Positions 31,295-43,735 of a stretch of DNA of 64,000 bases are shown piece by piece. The translations under genes were made by a program, and so were the position numbers. Position 1 is the stretch's first letter. Each line of letters opens with the position of its first letter. This DNA is from Nephrocerus scutellatus (Eukaryota > Arthropoda > Insecta > Diptera > Pipunculidae), in NCBI GenBank assembly GCA_947095585.1, contig OX352762.1, positions 46,128,829 through 46,192,828 on the forward strand. The letters are read 5' to 3'. The notes beneath the pieces are model-generated. The model saw only the letters and a list, made by a program, of their open reading frames with translations, searched no databases and was not told the DNA's origin.

Positions 31295-34200
31295 TCTATA
31301 TATATAAAATAGAGAAATAGAGAGTATATTTGTGCCTAACTAGCTCTGGAACGCCTTGACCAATTTCAACCAAACTTGGTATACATTTTAGTTACTATGT
31401 GGAATCAAATATAGGTGGTGGGGGGAAGCAGGTTTTTTGGCTGTGGGAGGCGTGGCAGGCGATTTTAGTGTCGGACCCGCCGTTTTCGGTATCGCCGATA
31501 CGAATATTGCTGGTAGTACACTCCTATGGATGAGTTATATTCCCGCAGGGTGGTGGGTGACCGATATTAGAGTAGATTCTATGGTTTTCGGGGTCGCTGA
31601 GTTGAATGGGAATGATAAGACAGCTCTAGGGGGATGGGGTCGATAACGGAGGGGGGGGGACCGATATTAGTGTCGATTCTACGGTTTTCGGGGTCGCTGA
31701 GTTGAATGGTGATGGTAAGGCAGCTCTAGGGGGAGGGGGTGACCGATATTAGTGTCGATTCTATGGTTTTCGAGGTCACTGAGTTGAATGGTGATGGTAT
31801 GACAGCTCTATGGGGATGGGGTCGATAACGGAGGGGGAAGGGGGTGACCGATATTAGTGTCGATTCTATGGTTTTCGGGGTCGCTGAGTTGAATGGTGAT
31901 GGTAAGACAACTCTAGGGGGATTGGGTCGATAACGGTGGGGAGGGGGGGTGACCAATATTAGAGTCGATTCTATGGTTTTCGGGGTCGCTGAGTTGAATG
32001 GTGATGGTAAGACAGCTCTAGGGGGATGGGGTCGATAACGGAGGGGAGGGGGTGACCGATATTAGTGTCGATTCTATGGTTTTCGGGGTCGCTGAGTTGA
32101 ATGGTGATGGTAAGACAACTCTAGGGGGATTGGGTCGATAACGGAGGAGGAGGGGGGGTGACCAATATTAGAGTCGATTCTATTGTTTTCGGGGTCGCTA
32201 AGTTGAATGGGGATGATAAGACAGCTCTAGGGGGATGGGGTCGATAACGGAGGGGGAGGGGGTGACCGATATTAGTGCCGATTTTATGGTTTTCGGGGTC
32301 GCTGAGTTGAATGGCGATGGAAAGGCAGCTATAGGGGGATGGGGTCGATAACTGATGTGGATGGGGGTGACCGATATTATTGTCGATTCTATCGTTTTCG
32401 GTGTCGCTGAGTTGAATGGTGATGGTAATACAGCTATACGGTGATAAGGGCGATAACCTAGGGGGTGAGGGTGACCGATATTAGTGTCGATTCTATTGTT
32501 TTCGGGGTCGCTGAGTTGAATGGTGATGGTAAGACAGCTATAGGGGGATGGGGTTGATAACTGGGGGGGGGAGGTGACCGATATTAGTGTCGATTCTATG
32601 GTTTTCGGGGTCGCTGAGTTGAATGGTGATGGTAAGACAGCTATAGTGGGATGGGGACGATAACTGAGGGGGAGGGGGGTGACCGATATTAATGTCGATT
32701 CCATGGTTTTCGGGGTCGCTGAGTTGAACGGTGACGGTAAGGCAGCTTTAGGGTGATGGGGTCGATAAATGAGGGGGGCTGGACCGATATTAGTGTCGAT
32801 TCTATGGTTTTCGGGGTCGCTGAGTTGAATGGTGATGGTAAGACAGCTATATGGGAATGGGGTCGATAACTGAGGGGGAGGGGGGTGACCGATATTAATG
32901 TCGATTCCATGGTTTTCGGGGTCGCTGAGTTGAATGGTGATGGTAAGACAGCTATAGGGGGATAGGGTCGATAAATGAGGGGGGCTGGACCGATATGAGT
33001 GTCGATTCTATGGTTTTCGGGGTCGCTGAGTTGTATGGTGATGGTAAGACAGCTATAGGGGGATGGGGTCGATAACTGAGGGGAGGGGGTTGACCGATAT
33101 TAGTGTCGATTCCTCAAAGTCGACAACTCAAAGGGGATTGGGTCGATAACGGAGGGGGAGGGGGGGTGGTGACCAATATTAGAGTCGATTCTATGGTTTT
33201 CGGGGTCGCTAAGTTGAATGGGGATAATAAGACAGCTCTAGGGGGATGGGGTCAATAACGGAGGGGGAGGGGGGTGACCGATATTAGTGTCGATTCTATG
33301 GTTTTCGGGGTCGCTGAGTTGAATGGTGATGGTAAGACAGCTATAGGGGGAAGGGGTCGATAACTGAGGGGGAGGGGGAAGACAGCTATAGGGGGATGGG
33401 GTTGATAACTGGGGTGGTGGAGGTGACCGATATTAGTGTCGATTCTATGGTTTTCGGGGTTGCTGAGTTGAATGGTGATGGTAAGACAGCTATAGGGTGA
33501 TGGGGACGATAACTGAGGGGGAGGGGGTGACCGATATTAGTGCCGATTTTATGGTTTTCGGGGTCGCTGAGTTGAATGGCGATGGAAAGGCAGCTATAGG
33601 GTGATGGGGTCGATAACTGATGTGGATGGGGGTGACCGATATTATTGCCGATTCTATGGTTTTCGGGGTCGCTGAGTTGAATGGTGTTGGTAATACAGCT
33701 ATAGGGTGATGGGGTCGATAACTGATGGCGGGGGGTGACCGATATTAGTGTCGATTCTATGGTTTTCGGGGTCGCTGAGTTGAATGGTGATGGTAAGACA
33801 GCTATAGGGGGATGGGGTCGATAACTGAGGGGAGGGGGGGGCGGTGACCAATATTAGAATCGATTCTATGGTTTTCGGGGTCGCTAAGTTGAATGGGGAT
33901 GGTAAGACAGCTATAGGGGGAAGGGGTCGATAACTGTGGGGGGGGGGTGACCGATATTATTGTCGATTCTATGGTTTTCTGGGTTGCTGAGTTGAATGGT
34001 GATGGTAAGACAGCTATAGGGGGATAGGGTCGATAACTGAGGGGGAGGGGGTTGACCGATATTAGTATCGATTCTATGGTTTTCGGGGTCGCTGAGTTGA
34101 ATGGTGATGGTAAGACAGCTATAGGGGGGACTATCTTGACAGAAAAGGGACAGTGTGAAACAGTTTTTATCCCACGGATAGCACTCATTTCGACGGATAT

Positions 34201-35575
34201 ACCATTTAAATTCAATTCAATTCAATTCGATTGGGTCGATAACGGAGGGGGAGGGGGGGTGGTGACCAATATTAGAGTCGATTCTATGGTTTTCGGGGTC
34301 ACTAAGTTTAATGGGGATGATAAGACGGCTCTAGGGGGATGGGGTCATTAACGGAGGGGGAGTCGGTGACCGATATTAGTGTCGATTCTATGGTTTTCGG
34401 GTCGCTGAGTTGAATGGTGATGGTAAGACAGCTATAGAGGGAAGGGGTCAATAACTGTGGGGGGGGGGTGACCGATATTAGTGTCAATTCTATGGTTTTC
34501 GGGGTTGCTGAGTTGAATGGTGATGGTAAGACAGCTATAGGGGGATAGGGTCGATAACTGAGGGGGAGGGGGTTGACCGATATTTGTATCGATTCTATGG
34601 TTTTCGGGGTCGCTGAGTTGAATGGTGATGGTAAGACAGCTATAGGGGGATGGGGTCGATAACTGAGGGGAGGGGGTGACCGATATTAGTCTCGATTCTT
34701 TGGTTCTCTGGGTCGCTGAGTTGAATGGTGTTGGTAAGACAGCTCTAGGAGGATTTTGTAGATACCTGATGGGGCTTACCGATATTAGTGTCCATTCCAT
34801 AGTTCTCGGGACCACTGAGATTAATAGTGTTGGTAGGACACTCCTATGGGTAAGTTGTCTCCCCGGAGGGGACCGATATTAGTGTTGATCCTATAGTTTT
34901 CGGGGTCGCTGAGATCAGCTGAGATGAGATGAAGTGTATCGATGCCGTTGTAGATACTGATAAGGAGGTTAATTATCTAACTGAGTTCCTAAACTCACTT
35001 AATTCGTCTGGATTGGCACCTTACAGTTTGATCTCCAATTATTTTACAACGGCTTCTCGACTCGTGAAAACTTTGACACGGCACAAGACCGTAAAAGAGA
35101 TGGCGAGCAATATAATTGAAGCGACTATGTTGACAGAAAAGGGACAGTGTGAAACAGTTTTTATCCCACGGATAGCACTCATTTCGACGGATATACCTTT
35201 TAAATTCAACAGATTGCAATTATGTTTATTTTATGTATGTTTATTTAATTTTATTTTATAATTTGAATACTATAGCTGTAATTTAAAATATATTTTATAA
35301 AAACTGCAATTTTACCTTATAGATAGATATCATTCTTTTTTCTACCCCTACCTAATAGAAGATTGGGATGAATAAATACCTGGGCAACGCCGGGTAATCA
35401 GCCAGTATCTAAATAAAAAGAAAGTCGTTGATAAAATTTGGACCCGATAGGTGGCGCTGGTGTCGTGGGCGGGAGCTCAGCGGGCGTGGGTCAGTGGGAT
35501 GGGGCAGCCGAGAAACGCGGGTGTAAGTGAGCGAGGTGTCAGTGGGCGGGTAGCAAAGCGCCCGGGAACAGCTAG
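31295..35575 (+). mobile_element. Array copy A: Helitron with both ends
   Basis: Head at 31295, leader GTGGGAGGCGTGGCAGGCG at about 31444, about thirty 104-bp units, a helicase fragment at 34929-35219, tail module T and a 3' end with CTAG at 35572-35575. The first units are 3'-variant (AAGACAACTCTAGG). A stray helicase segment at about 34133-34205 is embedded among the repeats and marks an old internal exchange. Confidence 0.75.
34929..35219 (+). pseudogene. Helitron helicase C-terminal fragment (copy A)
   Basis: Open from ATG 34929. Contains VNYLTEFLNSLNSSGL and GQCETVFIPRIALISTD; ends before the INKS motif. See the entry at 39371 for the assignment. Confidence 0.75.
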
Positions 35576-36807
35576 TATATATATAAAATAGAGAATTTAT
35601 TTGTTTGTGTATTTGTATATTTGTGCCTAACTAGCTCTGGAACGCCTTGACCAATTTCAACCAAACTTGGTATATCAATTGCTATGTGGAATGAAATATA
35701 GGTGACAGGAGGTAGCAGGTTTTTTGGCTGTGGGAGGCGTGGCAGGCGATTTTAGTGTCAGACCCACCGTTTTCGGTATCGCCGAGACGAAAAGTGCTGG
35801 TAGTACACTCCTATGGATGAGTTATATTCCCGCAGGGGGTGGGTGATTCTATGGTTTTTGTGGTCGCTGAGTTGAATGGTGATGGTAAGACAGCTATAGG
35901 GTGATGGTGTCGATAACTGAGGGGGGGGGGGTGGTTGACCGATATTAGTGTCGATTCTATGGTTTTCGGGGTCGCTGAGTTGAATGGTGATGGTAAGACA
36001 GCTATAGGGGGATGGGGTCGATAACTGATGGGGGCGGGTGACCGATATTAGTGTTGATTCTATGGTTTTCGGGGTCGCTGAGTTGAATGGTGATGGTACG
36101 ACATCTATAGGGTGATGGGGTCGATAACTGAAAAGGAGGGGGGTGACCGATATTAGTGTCGATTCTATGGTTTTCGGCGTTGCTGAGTTGAATGGTGATG
36201 GTAAGACTGCTATAGGGGGATGGGGTCGATAACTGAGGGGGGGGATTGACCGATATGAGTGTCGATTCTATGGTTTTTGGGGTCGCTGAGTTGAATGGTG
36301 ATGGTAAGACAGCTGTAGGGGGATGGGGTCGATAACTGAGGGGGAGGGGGTTGACCGATATTAGTGTCGATTCTATGGTTTTCGGGGTCGCTGAGTTGAA
36401 TGGTGATGGTAAGACAGCTATAGGGGGATGGGGTCGATAACTGATGGGGGAGGGTGACCGATATTAGTGTCGATTCTATGGTTTTCGGGGTCGCTGAGTA
36501 TAATGGTGATGGTAAGACAGCTGTAGGAGGATGGGGTCGGTAACTAAGGGCGGGGTGTGACCAAGATAAGTATCGATTCTATGGTTTTCGGGGTCGCTGA
36601 GTTGAATGGTGTTGGTAAGACAGCTATAGGGGGATGGGATCGATAACTGAGGGGGAGGGGGTGACCAATATTAGTGTTGATTCTATGGTTTTCTGGGTCG
36701 CTGAGTTGAATGATGATGGTAAGACAGCTATAGGGGAATAGGGTCGATAACTTATGGGGAGGGGGTGACCGATATTAGTCTTGATGCTATGGTTCTCTGG
36801 GTCGCTG
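35576..36807 (+). mobile_element. Array copy B: Helitron head and repeats, tail lost
   Basis: Follows the CTAG of copy A directly (CTAG then TATATATATAAAATAG), a head-to-tail joint. It is cut in a repeat at GGTCGCTGAG, where copy C starts at GAATTTATTTG with GAG as the shared bases. Confidence 0.7.
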
Positions 36808-38216
36808 AGAATTTATTTGTTTGTGTATTTGTATATTTGTGCCTAACTAGCTCTGGAACGCCTTGACCAATTTCAACCAAACTTGGTATACATATCAATT
36901 GCTATGTGAAATGAAATATAGGTGACAGGAGGTAGCAGGTTTTTTGGCTGTGGGAGGCGTGGCAGGCGATTTTAGTGTCGGACCCACCGTTTTCGGTATC
37001 GCCGAGACGAATAGTTCTGGTAGTACACTCCTATGGATGAGTTATATTCCCGCAGGGGGTGGTTGATTCTATGGTTTTCGTGGTCGCTGAGTTGAATGGT
37101 GATGGTAAGAGAGCTATAGGGCGATGGGGCGATAACTGAGGGGAAGGGGGGTAACCGATATTAGTGTCGATTCTATGGTTTTCGGGGTCGCTGAGTTGAA
37201 TGGTGATGGTACGACATCTATAGGGTGATGGGGTCGATAACTGAAAGGGAGGGGGTGACCGATATTAGTGTCGATTCTATGGTTTTCGGCGTTGCTGAGT
37301 TGAATGGTGATGGTAAGACTGCTACAGGGGGATGCGGTCGATAACTGAGTGGGGGATTGACCGATATGAGTGTCGATTCTATGGTTTTTTGGGTCGCTGA
37401 GTTGAATGGTGATGGTAAGACAGCTATAGGGGGATGGGGTCGATAACTGAGGGGGAGGGGGTTGACCGATATTAGTCTCGATTCTATGGTTTTCGGGGTC
37501 GCTGAGTTGAATGGTGATGGTAAGACAGCTATAGGGGGATGGGGTCGATAACTGATGGGGGAGGGTGACCGATATTAGTGTCGATTCTATGGTTTTCGGG
37601 GTCGCTGAGTATAATGGTGATGGTAAGACAGCTGTAGGAGGATGGGGTCGGTAACTGAGGGCGGGGTGTGACCAAGATAAGTATCGATTCTATGGTTTTC
37701 GGGGTCGCTGAGTTGAATGGTGTTGGTAAGACAGCTATAGGGGGATGGGATCGATAACTGAGGGGGAGGGGGTGACCAATATTAGTGTTGATTCTATGGT
37801 TTTCTGGGTCGCTGAGTTGAATGATGATGGTAAGACAGCTATAGGGGAATAGGGTCGATAACTTATGGGGAGGGGGTGACCGATATTAGTCTTGATGCTA
37901 TGGTTCTCTGGGTCGCTGAGTTGAATGGTGTTGGTAAGACAGCTCTAGGAGGATTTTGTCGATACCTGAGGGGCTGACCGATATTAGTGTCCATTCCATA
38001 GTTCTCGAGACCACTGAGATTAATAGTGTTGGTAGGACACTCCTATGTGTAAGTTGTCTCCCCGGAGGGGACCGATATTAGTGTTGATCCTATAGTTTTC
38101 GGGATCGCTGAGATCAGCTGAGATGAGATGAAGTGTATCGATACCGTTGTAGATACTGATAAGGAGGTTAATTATCTAACAGAGTTCCTAAACTCATTTT
38201 ATTCGTCTGGATTGGC
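36808..38216 (+). mobile_element. Array copy C: Helitron without extreme head, ending in a cut helicase fragment
   Basis: Starts inside the head (GAATTTATTTGTTTG), carries the leader and repeats, and ends in a helicase fragment (38127-38216) cut after GTCTGGATTGGCACGAAT, where copy D resumes in the leader. Confidence 0.7.
38127..38216 (+). pseudogene. Helitron helicase fragment, truncated (copy C)
   Basis: About 30 codons of the segment around TEFLNS, cut at GGCACGAAT by an internal exchange with a leader segment (AATTGTGCTGGTAGTACAC). Confidence 0.65.
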
Positions 38217-40442
38217 ACGAATTGTGCTGGTAGTACACTCCTATGGATGAGTTATATTCCCGCAGGGTGGTGGGTGACCGATATTAGAGTAGATTCTATG
38301 GTTTTCGGGGTCGCTGAGTTGAATGGGGATGATAAGACAGCTCTAGGGGGATGGGGTCGATAACGGAGGGGAAGGGGGGTGACCGATATTAGTGTCGATT
38401 CTATGGTTTTCGGGGTCGCTGAGTTGAATGGTAATGGTAAGACAGCCTTAGGGTGATTGGGTCGATAACGGAGGGGAAGGGAGTGACCGATATTAGTGTC
38501 GATTCTATGGTTTTCGGGGTCGCTGAGTTGAATGGTGATGGTAAGACAGCTCTAAGGGGATGGGGTCGATAACGGAGGGGGAGGGGGGTGACCGATATTA
38601 GTTTCGATTCTAATGTTTTCGGGGTCGCTGAGTTGAATGGTGATGGTAAGACAACTCTAGGGGGATTGGGTCGATAACGGAGGGGGAGGGGGGGTGACCA
38701 ATATTAGAGTCGATTCTATGGTTTTCGGGGTCGCTGAGTTGAATGGTGATGGTAAGACAGCTATAGGGTGATGGGGTCGATAACTGATAGGGGGGGGGGT
38801 GTCCGATATTAGTGTCGATTCTATGGTTTTCGGGGTTGCTGAGTTGAATGGTGATGGTAAGACAGCTATAGGGGTATAGGGTCGATAACTGAGGGGGAGG
38901 GTGGGGGGGTTGACCGATATTAGTATCGATTCTATGGTTTTCGGGGTCGCTGAGTTGAATGGTGATGGTAAGACAGTTATAGGGGGATGGGGTTGATAAC
39001 TGATGGGAGGGGGTTGACCGATATTAGTGTCGATTCTATGGTTTTCGGGGTCGCTGAGTTGAATGGTGATGGTAAGACAGCTATAGGGGGATGGGGTCGA
39101 TAACTGAGGGGAGGGGGGTGACCGATATTAGTCTCGATTCTTCGGTTGTCTGGGTCGCTGAGTTGAATGGTGTTGGTAAGACAGCTCTAGGAGGATTTTG
39201 TCGATACCTGAGGGGGCTTACCGATATTAGTGTCCATTCCATAGTTCTCGGGACCACTGAGATTAATAGTGTTGGTAGGACACTCCTATGGGTAAGTTGT
39301 CTCCCCGGAGGGGACCGATATTAGTGTTGATCCTATAGTTTTCGGGGTCGCTGAGATCAGCTGAGATGAGATGAAGTGTATCGATGCCGTTGTAGATACT
39401 GATAAGGAGGTTAATTATCTAACTGAGTTCCTAAACTCACTTAATTCGTCTGGATTGGCACCTTACAGTTTGATCTCCAATTATTTTACAACGGCTTCTC
39501 GACTCGTGAAAACTTTGACACGGCACAAGACCGTAAAAGAGATGGCGAGCAATATAATTGAAGCGACTATCTTGACAGAAAAGGGACAGTGTGAAACAGT
39601 TTTTATCCCACGGATAGCACTCATTTCGACGGATCTACCTTTTAAATTCAACAGATTGCAATTTCCAGTAAAACTTGCGTTTTCGATGACGATCAATAAG
39701 TCGGACAGTTTATTAAGTACTGCGGAGTATAGATTTGAGATCACAACTTAATTTTGCTTGCTCTGGGTTGGGTTGACCTAAGAATTTTTTTATTCTTGCT
39801 CTTAAAGTGAAACTAAAAACATTGTATACAACCAAGTTTTTTTTTAAATTAATTTTATGTATGTTTATTTAATTTTATTTTATAATTTGAATACTATAGC
39901 TGTAATTTAAAATATATTTTATAAAAACTGCAATTTTACCTTATAGATAGATATCATTCTTTTTTCTACCCCTACCTAATAGAAGATTGGGATGAATAAA
40001 TACATGGGCAACGCCGGGTAATCAGCCAGTATCTAAATAAAAAGAAAGTCGTTGATAAAATTTGGACCCGATAGGTGGCGCTGGTGTCGTTTTTTTCCGA
40101 AAATTCTTATTTATGGAACGATTTGGATCAAATTCACACCATATAATATTTAAGTAAAAAGAAAGTCGTTGACAAAATTTGGACCCGATAGGTGGCGCTG
40201 GGGTGGAAAATGTAGTTTTCCCTGTATGTATCTTCATATAAAGAATATTTGAACAAGTGTACATTTTTTGCCTGTATAAGTGTCGATTCTATAGTTGGTT
40301 AGTTATTGGGGTGTAAGTGGGCGTGGCGTCAGTGGGCGGGAGCTCAGCGGGCGTGGGTCAGTGGGATGGGGCAGCCGAGAAACGCGGGTGTAAGTGAGCG
40401 TGGTGTCAGTGGGCGGGTAGCAAAGCGCCCGGGAACAGCTAG
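38217..40442 (+). mobile_element. Array copy D: Helitron with long helicase fragment and 3' end
   Basis: Begins in the leader (GTGCTGGTAGTACACTCC), with repeats, the longest helicase fragment (39371-39751), tail module T, a second AAAGTCGTTGA.AAAATTTGGACC duplication (about 40045 and 40165) and a 3' hairpin with CTAG at 40439-40442. Confidence 0.75.
39371..39751 (+). pseudogene. Helitron RepHel helicase C-terminal fragment
   Basis: 126 codons. DKEVNYLTEFLNSLNSSGLA, NIIEATILTEKGQCETVFIP, PRIALISTDLPFKFNRLQFP and VKLAFSMTINKS follow, in order, the C-terminal part of the Pif1-type helicase of Helitron RepHel proteins (..YPTEFLNSL.., ..NIIEATILTG.., ..ETVFIPRIPLIP.., ..FAMTINKSQGQ..). INKS is the helicase motif V region. 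The segment between TEFLNS and NIIEAT is shorter than in active proteins and the frame diverges after INKS, so the fragment cannot unwind DNA. Its upstream catalytic motifs and the Rep nuclease are absent. It is the strongest sign that the array derives from an autonomous Helitron by internal deletion. Confidence 0.85.
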
Positions 40443-42374
40443 TATATATATAAAATAGAGAATTTATTTGTTTGTGTATTTGTATATTTGTGCCTAACTA
40501 GCTCTGGAACGCCTTGACCAATTTCAACCAAACTTGGTATACATATCAATTGCTATGTGGAATGAAATATAGGTGACAGGAGGTAGCAGGTTTTTTGGCT
40601 GTGGGAGGCGTGGCAGGCGATTTTAGTGTCGGACCCACCGTTCAGTATCGATTCTATGGTTTTCGGGGTCGCTGAGTTGAATGGTGATGGTAAGACAGCT
40701 ATAGGGGGATGGGGTCGATAACTGAGGGGAGGGGGTTGACCGATATTAGTGTCGATTCTATGGTTTTCGGGGTCGCTGAGTTGAATGGTGATGGTAAGAC
40801 AGCTATAGGGGGATGGGGTTGATAACTGGGGGGGGGGGAGGTGACCGATATTAGTGTCGATTCTATGGTTTTCGGGGTTGCTGAGTTGAATGGTGATGGT
40901 AAGGCAGCTATAGGGGGATGGGGTCGATAACTGATGTGGATGGGGGTGACCGATATTATTGTCGATTCTATGGTTTTCGGGGTCGCTGAGTTGAATGGTG
41001 ATGGTAAGACAGCTATAGGGGGATGGGGTCGATAACTGAGGGGAGGGGGGTGACCGATATTAGTCTCGATTCTTCGGTTGTCTGGGTCGCTGAGTTGAAT
41101 GGTGTTGGTAAGACAGCTCTAGGAGGATTTTGTCGATACCTGAGGGGGCTTACCGATATTAGTGTCCATTCCATAGTTCTCGGGACCACTGAGATTAATA
41201 GTGTTGGTAGGACACTCCTATGGGTAAGTTGTCTCCCCGGAGGGGACCGATATTAGTGTTGATCCTATAGTTTTCGGGGTCGCTGAGATCAGCTGAGATG
41301 AGATGAAGTGTATCGATGCCGTTGTAGATACTGATAAGGAGGTTAATTATCTAACTGAGTTCCTAAACTCACTTAATTCGTCTGGATTGGCACCTTACAG
41401 TTTGATCTCCAATTATTTTACAACGGCTTCTCGACTCGTGAAAACTTTGACACGGCACAAGACCGTAAAAGAGATGGCGAGCAATATAATTGAAGCGACT
41501 ATCTTGACAGAAAGGGACAGTGTGAAACAGTTTTTATCCCACGGATAGCACTCATTTCGACGGATCTACCTTTTAAATTCAACAGATTGCAATTTCCAGT
41601 AAAACTTGCGTTTTCGATGACGATCAATAAGTCGGACAGTTTATTAAGTACTGCGGAGTATAGATTTGAGATCACAACTTAATTTTGCTTGCTCTGGGTT
41701 GGGTTGACCTAAGAATTTTTTTATTCTTGCTCTTAAAGTGAAACTAAAAACATTGTATACAACCAAGTTTTTTTTTAAATTAATTTTATGTATGTTTATT
41801 TAATTTTATTTTATAATTTGAATACTATAGCTGTAATTTAAAATATATTTTATAAAAACTGCAATTTTACCTTATAGATAGATATCATTCTTTTTTCTAC
41901 CCCTACCTAATAGAAGATTGGGATGAATAAATACATGGGCAACGCCGGGTAATCAGCCAGTATCTAAATAAAAAGAAAGTCGTTGATAAAATTTGGACCC
42001 GATAGGTGGCGCTGGTGTCGTTTTTTTTCCGAAAATTCTTATTTATGGAACGATTTGGATCAAATTCACACCATATAATATTTAAGTAAAAAGAAAGTCG
42101 TTGACAAAATTTGGACCCGATAGGTGGCGCTGGGGTGGAAAATGTAGTTTTCCCTGTATGTATCTTCATATAAAGAATATTTGAACAAGTGTACATTTTT
42201 TGCCTGTATAAGTGTCGATTCTATAGTTGGTTAGTTATTGGGGTGTAAGTGGGCGTGGCGTCAGTGGGCGGGAGCTCAGCGGGCGTGGGTCAGTGGGATG
42301 GGGCAGCCGAGAAACGCGGGTGTAAGTGAGCGTGGTGTCAGTGGGCGGGTAGCAAAGCGCCCGGGAACAGCTAG
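40443..42374 (+). mobile_element. Array copy E: complete 1,932-bp Helitron
   Basis: Starts after CTAG of copy D and ends at CTAG 42371-42374. Head, leader, a few 104-bp units, helicase fragment, tail module T, the duplicated AAAGTCGTTG segment, GTGGGCGTGGCGTCAGTGGGCGG, hairpin GGGCG..CGCCC, GGGAACAG, CTAG. Its right part is nearly identical to copy D at an offset of 1,932 bases, so D and E form a head-to-tail dimer. Confidence 0.8.
41303..41683 (+). pseudogene. Helitron helicase C-terminal fragment (copy E, frameshifted)
   Basis: Same as the copy at 39371-39751, but an A-run in TTGACAGAAAGGGACAG has one A fewer near 41513, which shifts the frame before the ETVFIP segment. The downstream INKS coding is still visible in the other frame. 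Confidence 0.8.
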
Positions 42375-43735
42375 TATATATATAAAATAGAGAATTTATT
42401 TGTTTGTGTATTTGTATATTTGTGCCTAACTAGCTCTGGAACGCCTTGACCAATTTCAACCAAACTTGGTATACATATCAATTGCTATGTGGAATGAAAT
42501 ATAGGTGACAGGAGGTAGCAGGTTTTTTGGCTGTGGGAGGCGTGGCAGGCGATTTTAGTGTCGGACCCACCGTTCAGTATCGATTCTATGGTTTTCGGGG
42601 TCGCTGAGTTGAATGGTGATGGTAAGACAGCTATAGGGGGATGGGGTCGATAACTGAGGGGAGGGGGTTGACCGATATTAGTGTCGATTCTATGGTTTTC
42701 GGGGTCGCTGAGTTGAATGGTGATGGTAAGACAGCTATAGGGGGATGGGGTCGATAACTGAGGGGAGGGGGTTGACCGATATTAGTGTCGATTCTATGGT
42801 TTTCGGGGTCGCTGAGTTGAATGGTGATGGTAAGACAGCTATAGGGGGATGGGGTTGATAACTGGGGGGGGGGGAGGTTACCGATATTAGTGTCGATTCT
42901 ATGGTTTTCGGGGTCGCTGAGTTGAATGGTGATGGTAAGACAGCTATAGGGGGATGGGGTTGATAACTGGGGGGGGGGGGGGAGGTTACCGATATTAGTG
43001 TCGATTCTATGGTTTTCGGGGTTGCTGAGTTGAATGGTGATGGTAAGACAGCTATAGGGTGATGGACACGATAACTGAGGAGGAGGGGGTGACCGATATT
43101 AGTGCCGATTTTATGGTTTTGAATGGCGATGGAAAGGCAGCTATAGGGGGATGGGGTCGATAACTGATGTGGATGGGGGTGACCGATATTATTGTCGATT
43201 CTATGGTTTTCGGGGTCGCTGAGTTGAATGGTGATGGTAATACAGCTATAGGGTGATGGGGTCGATAACCTAGGGGGGGAGGGTGACCGATATTAGTGTC
43301 GATTCTATGGTTTTCGGGGTCGCTGAGTTGAATGGTGATGGTAAGACAGCTATAGGGGGATGGGGTTGATAACTGGGGGGGGGAGGTGACCGATATTAGT
43401 CTTGATTCTATGGTTCTCTGGGTCGCTGAGTTTAATGGTGTTGGTAAGACAGCTCTAGGAGGATTTTATCGATACCTGAGGGGCTGACCGATATTAGTGT
43501 CCATTCCATAGTTCTCGAGACCACTGAGATTAATAGTGTTGGTAGGACACTCCTATGTGTAAGTTGTCTCCCCGGAGGGGACCGATATTAGTGTTGATCC
43601 TATAGTTTTCGGGATCGCTGAGATCAGCTGAGATGAGATGAAGTGTATCGATACCGTTGTAGATACTGATAAGGAGGTTTATTATCTAACTGAGTTCCTA
43701 AACTCACTTTATTCGTCTGGATTGGCACGAATAGT
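42375..43735 (+). mobile_element. Array copy F: Helitron head, repeats and cut helicase fragment
   Basis: Head joined directly to CTAG of copy E. Repeats include several GGGGGGGGGGAGG linkers and a deletion in one unit near 43120. It ends in a helicase fragment cut at GGCACGAATAGTGCTGG. Confidence 0.7.

Noticed and set aside
32198..32910. Long minus-strand frames in the satellite with a repeated ~35-residue peptide (PSPFNSATPKTIESTLISV)
   Set aside because: They exist because many repeat units are close to 105 bases, which preserves one frame. Frame breaks occur wherever the G-linker varies, and the peptide follows the DNA repeat with no sign of selection.
34195..34240. AATTC repeats (AATTCAATTCAATTCAATTCG) as a transposon end
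   Set aside because: They look like a short slippage repeat at the joint between a helicase fragment and satellite units, with no matching partner.
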